From Nitrospirales bacterium (lineage in GTDB: Bacteria > Nitrospirota > Nitrospiria > Nitrospirales > UBA8639), in the NCBI GenBank assembly GCA_013817135.1, contig JACDDF010000015.1, forward strand, positions 1-9,707: a DNA stretch of 9,707 nt, in the 5' to 3' direction. Both the position numbers and the translations under genes were made by a program. The notes under the pieces are model-generated. The model was given only the letters and a program-made list of their open reading frames with translations, made no database searches and was not told the origin of the DNA. Of this stretch, positions 7,381 to 9,707 are shown one piece after another (within the stretch, counting starts at the first letter, position 1; every line of letters begins with the position of its first letter).

Positions 7381-7420
7381 CCTTCACTGAATAGGCGTGC
7401 TTTCTGGTCGTCTTCTTGCC

Positions 7421-7450
7421 TTGACGACTTTAGTGACCCGTTCGTATAGT
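7421..7450 (+). promoter_or_regulatory. Sigma70-type promoter for the nuoF-like/ferredoxin pair
   Basis: TTGACG (7421-7426), an 18-base spacer, and TATAGT (7445-7450), each five of six to consensus. Transcription would begin near 7457, giving a leader of about 160 bases before the GTG at 7617. This suggests the nuoF-like/ferredoxin pair is expressed separately from mdh. Confidence 0.55.
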
Positions 7451-7489
7451 GAGTCGTGCTCATACTCTTGACCCGCCCTGACGCCTGAT

Positions 7490-7501
7490 TTCCCTTGGGA
7501 A
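7490..7501. repeat. Short dyad TTCCC-TT-GGGAA in the nuoF-like leader
   Basis: A perfect 5-2-5 inverted repeat about 35 bases downstream of the predicted transcription start and 115 bases before the nuoF-like start. It could be an operator half-site pair, but it is short enough to be chance. Confidence 0.25.
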
Positions 7502-7616
7502 CATGGAAGGAAATTTGGTTTTTCAATGAAGGGATTTGTAAAAAATACCGTAATCCAAATATTGAAAATAATGGATAAATGCATGTGGGCCCAAACCATT
7601 GATCAAGGGGGCTTCG

Positions 7617-8912
7617 GTGGATAACGCATTTGTACCTCGTGTATTGCGGGAGGTAAAGGGTGAACCAGGTGAAATTGAATCGTACCGCCAGGAGGGGGGA
7701 TATGATGCTTGGGTTCAGTGTGTCACGAAGAACGATCCGCAGACCATTATCGCACAATTAAAAGAGGCCCATCTGCGAGGACGGGGAGGCGCTGGATTTC
7801 CTACCGGACTAAAATGGGACAAGGTGGTCAATCATCGGGTCAAAGAGCGATACTTTGTCTGTAATGCCGGGGAGCATGAACCTGGAACATTCAAAGATCG
7901 ATATCTGATTCGGCATCATCCTCACCAACTTCTTGAAGGATGCCTGATTGCGGCGTTTACCGTTGGAGCGAAGGCGGCTTACATCTATTTAAATCATGAA
8001 TTCTCTGAAGAACGAGCTATCTTTGAGCGGGCTAAAGAACAGGCGACAGCTCAGGGATTATTGGGAAAGAATTTTCTTGGCACAGGTCTCAACCTGGATA
8101 TTGAAATTTTTGATGGATATGACAGTTACGTGGCGGGTGAAGAAACCGCGATGTTGGAATCAATGCAGGGTCGTCCGGCGCACCCCAAGCAAAAGCCACC
8201 GTTTTATCCCACGGAGTTTGGCCTGCATGGCAAACCGACCTTAGTGAATAATGTTGAAACGCTGTCGAATATTCCCCAACTCTTACGGAATGGACCAGAA
8301 TGGTTTCGTGAGGTAGGCACCAGTACCACTCCAGGGACGATGTTGTTTTCGCTCAGTGGAGCGGTGAATCGACCCGGTGTGTATGAACTGCCGTTGGGAA
8401 CGTCCATCAGACATCTGATTGAGGTGTGTGGGCAGGGCGTGCCGAACGGACATGGTGTCAAAGCGGTATTCCCCGGTGGGCCATCCTTTTCCATGGTGGG
8501 AGCGGATCAATTGGAATTATCCATGGATTTTGATTCGCTTAAGAAAGCCGGCACTGGATTGGGGTCTGCCGGGGTCATTGTTGTTGATGATGCGACGTGT
8601 ATGGTGGAGAAAACGCTTAAGTTTTCAGGTTTTTTTGAACAGGAAAGTTGCGGACAATGTCCACCTTGCCGGATTGGTACCCAAGAATTAGCTATCCTAA
8701 TGAGGAAAATTGAAGATGGATCAGGAGAGGAGCGTGATCTGGCCAAACTTTTGCAAATTTGTGGATTTGTCAAAGGCACCGGATTTTGTACTCTGGTCAC
8801 GGGAGCTGCGGTATTGGTACAAAATAGTCTACGCCTGTTTCGTCAAGAATTCGAAGAACATATTCGCCTGGGGCGATGTCCGTTCAAGCCTGTTCCAGTT
8901 GGTGCTGAGTAA
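7617..8912 (+). CDS. NuoF-like NADH-binding FMN/[4Fe-4S] subunit
   Basis: Homologue of the 51-kDa NADH-oxidising subunit of complex I and related diaphorases: it binds NAD(H) and FMN and passes electrons to a [4Fe-4S] cluster. It has 431 residues, the usual length. The GTG at 7617 is chosen because AAGGGGG (7605-7611) lies five bases before it; a TTG at 7599 is also in frame. Motifs: Gly-rich LRGRGGAGFPTGLKW at 53-67, CNAGEHEPGTFKDR at 82-95, YVAGEETA at 171-178, PTLVNNVETL at 207-216, and the N3-type cluster Cys in ESCGQCPPCR (345, 348, 351) plus Cys391 in GFCTLV. The canonical NADE-x-EPG motif reads NAGEHEPG, with Asp replaced by Gly. No thioredoxin-like NuoE domain is fused or adjacent. 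A ferredoxin gene follows after 12 bases. It may be part of a dispersed complex I or a separate NAD(H)-ferredoxin enzyme. Confidence 0.93.
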   Translation: MDNAFVPRVLREVKGEPGEIESYRQEGGYDAWVQCVTKNDPQTIIAQLKEAHLRGRGGAGFPTGLKWDKVVNHRVKERYFVCNAGEHEPGTFKDRYLIRHHPHQLLEGCLIAAFTVGAKAAYIYLNHEFSEERAIFERAKEQATAQGLLGKNFLGTGLNLDIEIFDGYDSYVAGEETAMLESMQGRPAHPKQKPPFYPTEFGLHGKPTLVNNVETLSNIPQLLRNGPEWFREVGTSTTPGTMLFSLSGAVNRPGVYELPLGTSIRHLIEVCGQGVPNGHGVKAVFPGGPSFSMVGADQLELSMDFDSLKKAGTGLGSAGVIVVDDATCMVEKTLKFSGFFEQESCGQCPPCRIGTQELAILMRKIEDGSGEERDLAKLLQICGFVKGTGFCTLVTGAAVLVQNSLRLFRQEFEEHIRLGRCPFKPVPVGAE

Positions 8913-8924
8913 GGAGGAGACTGT

Positions 8925-9251
8925 ATGCCTCGCGTCACATTTCTTCATCCGGAAGGTAAATCTGGCGAAGTTTCTGAAGGCCTTTCCCTCTTAGAAGTCG
9001 CGGAGAAACTCGGATTCCCATTGAATCATGATTGTGGCGGGAACGCCTCCTGCACCACCTGCCGGGTGGATGTGATTGCAGGCGAAGAGAATCTTTCTGA
9101 TATCGATTTTGATGAGCAGGATTTGCTTGATCGAGAAGCGCTGACTGAGCCTTACCATCGGTTAGGCTGTCAGGCTCGAGTATTAGGGGATGTAATTGTG
9201 CAGGTCCCCGAAGAAAAATGGGGTGAAGCCGAAGTAGAACAACCTTTGTAA
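8925..9251 (+). CDS. [2Fe-2S] ferredoxin, adrenodoxin/plant-type fold
   Basis: Soluble one-electron carrier of 108 residues with a single [2Fe-2S] cluster. Ligands are Cys37, Cys43 and Cys46 in DCGGNASCTTC (the C-x5-C-x2-C spacing of adrenodoxin-like ferredoxins) and Cys82 in RLGCQARV. The N-terminal strand VTFLHPEGKSGEV, then SLLEVAEKLGFPL, is the usual beta-grasp opening. The ATG at 8925 is preceded by a perfect AAGGAGGAG (8911-8919) that overlaps the stop codon of the NuoF-like gene, so the two are translated together from one message. This tight link suggests the ferredoxin is the electron partner of the NuoF-like flavoprotein; that is inference. The acidic C-terminal tail (after EEKWGEAEVE) may contribute to docking. 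Confidence 0.94.
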   Translation: MPRVTFLHPEGKSGEVSEGLSLLEVAEKLGFPLNHDCGGNASCTTCRVDVIAGEENLSDIDFDEQDLLDREALTEPYHRLGCQARVLGDVIVQVPEEKWGEAEVEQPL

Positions 9252-9356
9252 ATTTCACCTTTTCTCACGAGAAGGTAGGAGGTGAGGGTATCCACAGCAC
9301 AGCCGTATTGTTCAGGACACGCCTCGCAAAGAGAAAGAATGCTGAGACCGACTGCC

Positions 9357-9707
9357 ATGCCGACCACATCCTCGATCACCAGAACCTATAGGTTTTGTGC
9401 TGCACATCGCTTGCATACCGATCAATTGCCGAACGATATCAATCAAAAGATCTTTGGAAAATGTAATAACTTGAACGGGCATGGGCATAATTATACGGTT
9501 CTCGTGACCGTGACCGGGGAATTAGATTCCCGCACGGGGTTGATTACGGATGTGGATGCCTTGGATCAACTCGTGAAAGATAAGATTGTCGATCGTTTTG
9601 ATCATCAACATCTCAACTTTGATCCCGCCTTTGCCCGCGTCACGACAACTGGTGAGAATTTAGCCCGTTTGCTTTGGGATCTGCTGGTTGATCAGATTCC
9701 TTCCGGG
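9357..9707 (+). CDS. 6-pyruvoyl/6-carboxy-tetrahydropterin synthase family protein, 3' partial
   Basis: Zinc enzyme acting on dihydroneopterin triphosphate; 117 residues visible before the window edge. Numbered from the ATG at 9357: zinc ligands His17 (AAHRLH), His42 and His44 (GHGHNY); catalytic Cys36 in GKCNNLNGHGH; Asp82-His83 in FDHQHL complete the triad; Glu100 in TTGENL is the pterin anchor. The spacing C-x5-HGH and GKCNN resemble eukaryotic-type PTPS rather than QueD, which has C-x3-HGH, so tetrahydrobiopterin-type chemistry is more likely than queuosine synthesis. An in-frame ATG at 9339, preceded by GAG at 9331-9333, is an alternative start; 9357 gives the more usual N-terminal length. 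The gene begins about 105 bases after the ferredoxin stop with no clear terminator between. Confidence 0.88.
   Translation, partial: MPTTSSITRTYRFCAAHRLHTDQLPNDINQKIFGKCNNLNGHGHNYTVLVTVTGELDSRTGLITDVDALDQLVKDKIVDRFDHQHLNFDPAFARVTTTGENLARLLWDLLVDQIPSG

Noticed and set aside
7281..7757. 158-codon open frame on the minus strand across the mdh-nuoF gap
   Set aside because: Most of it is antisense to mdh and the NuoF-like gene, it runs through the promoter-like region, and its product looks like non-coding translation.
9255..9285. Terminator-like inverted repeat after the ferredoxin gene
   Set aside because: The arms pair only with bulges and no T-run follows; the purine-rich right arm looks more like a stray Shine-Dalgarno.
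9170..9379. 69-codon minus-strand frame at the ferredoxin-PTPS junction
   Set aside because: It overlaps the ends of two clear + genes and has no family signal.

Overview
The window is a single-copy-looking stretch of bacterial chromosome with moderate GC content and no mobile element, CRISPR array, rRNA or tRNA that I can see. The gene content fits a Nitrospirota (Nitrospira-like) chemolithoautotroph: a long NorD/CbbO-like VWA protein, an LDH-type malate dehydrogenase, a stand-alone NuoF-like subunit with its own [2Fe-2S] ferredoxin, and a PTPS-type pterin enzyme. That assignment is an inference from gene content and protein flavour, not a database result.

Left part (1-2631). A 5'-truncated ECF transporter ATPase (1-780) is followed by its membrane T component (859-1647), both on +. 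Converging on them from the minus strand is a Bfd-type [2Fe-2S] protein (2072-1875). It has a near-consensus promoter, and a Fur-box-like perfect 7-1-7 palindrome sits just downstream of the predicted start of transcription, so iron control is likely. Diverging from bfd is a DUF167/YggU-family gene (2306-2631) whose first 20 codons and remaining 88 codons lie in different frames: one base is missing near 2363-2365.

Middle part (2713-7380). A good sigma70-type promoter (2713-2741) precedes a gene for a roughly 1028-residue protein with an N-terminal helical-repeat region, an HEVGH motif, an acidic/Gln-rich linker and a C-terminal VWA domain with a DxSxS MIDAS. This is NorD/CbbO-like. The reading frame is broken near 4221-4245 (one extra base), splitting it into an N-terminal ORF (2838-4337) and a C-terminal ORF (usable from about 4222 to 5925). 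A 136-residue protein of unknown function (5943-6353) and malate dehydrogenase (6396-7349) follow closely and may share its transcript.

Right part (7381-9707). A second promoter-like element (7421-7450) precedes a NuoF-like NADH/FMN/[4Fe-4S] subunit (7617-8912). An adrenodoxin-type [2Fe-2S] ferredoxin (8925-9251) is translationally close behind it, with a perfect Shine-Dalgarno overlapping the nuoF-like stop. No NuoE-like gene lies between or beside them. The window ends inside a 6-pyruvoyl-tetrahydropterin synthase-type gene (from about 9357).

The points most worth attention are the two single-base frame breaks of opposite sign, the Fur operator on bfd, the zincin-like motif in the NorD-like protein with no MoxR-type ATPase beside it, and the NuoF-like/ferredoxin pair as a possible NAD(H)-ferredoxin electron-transfer module.
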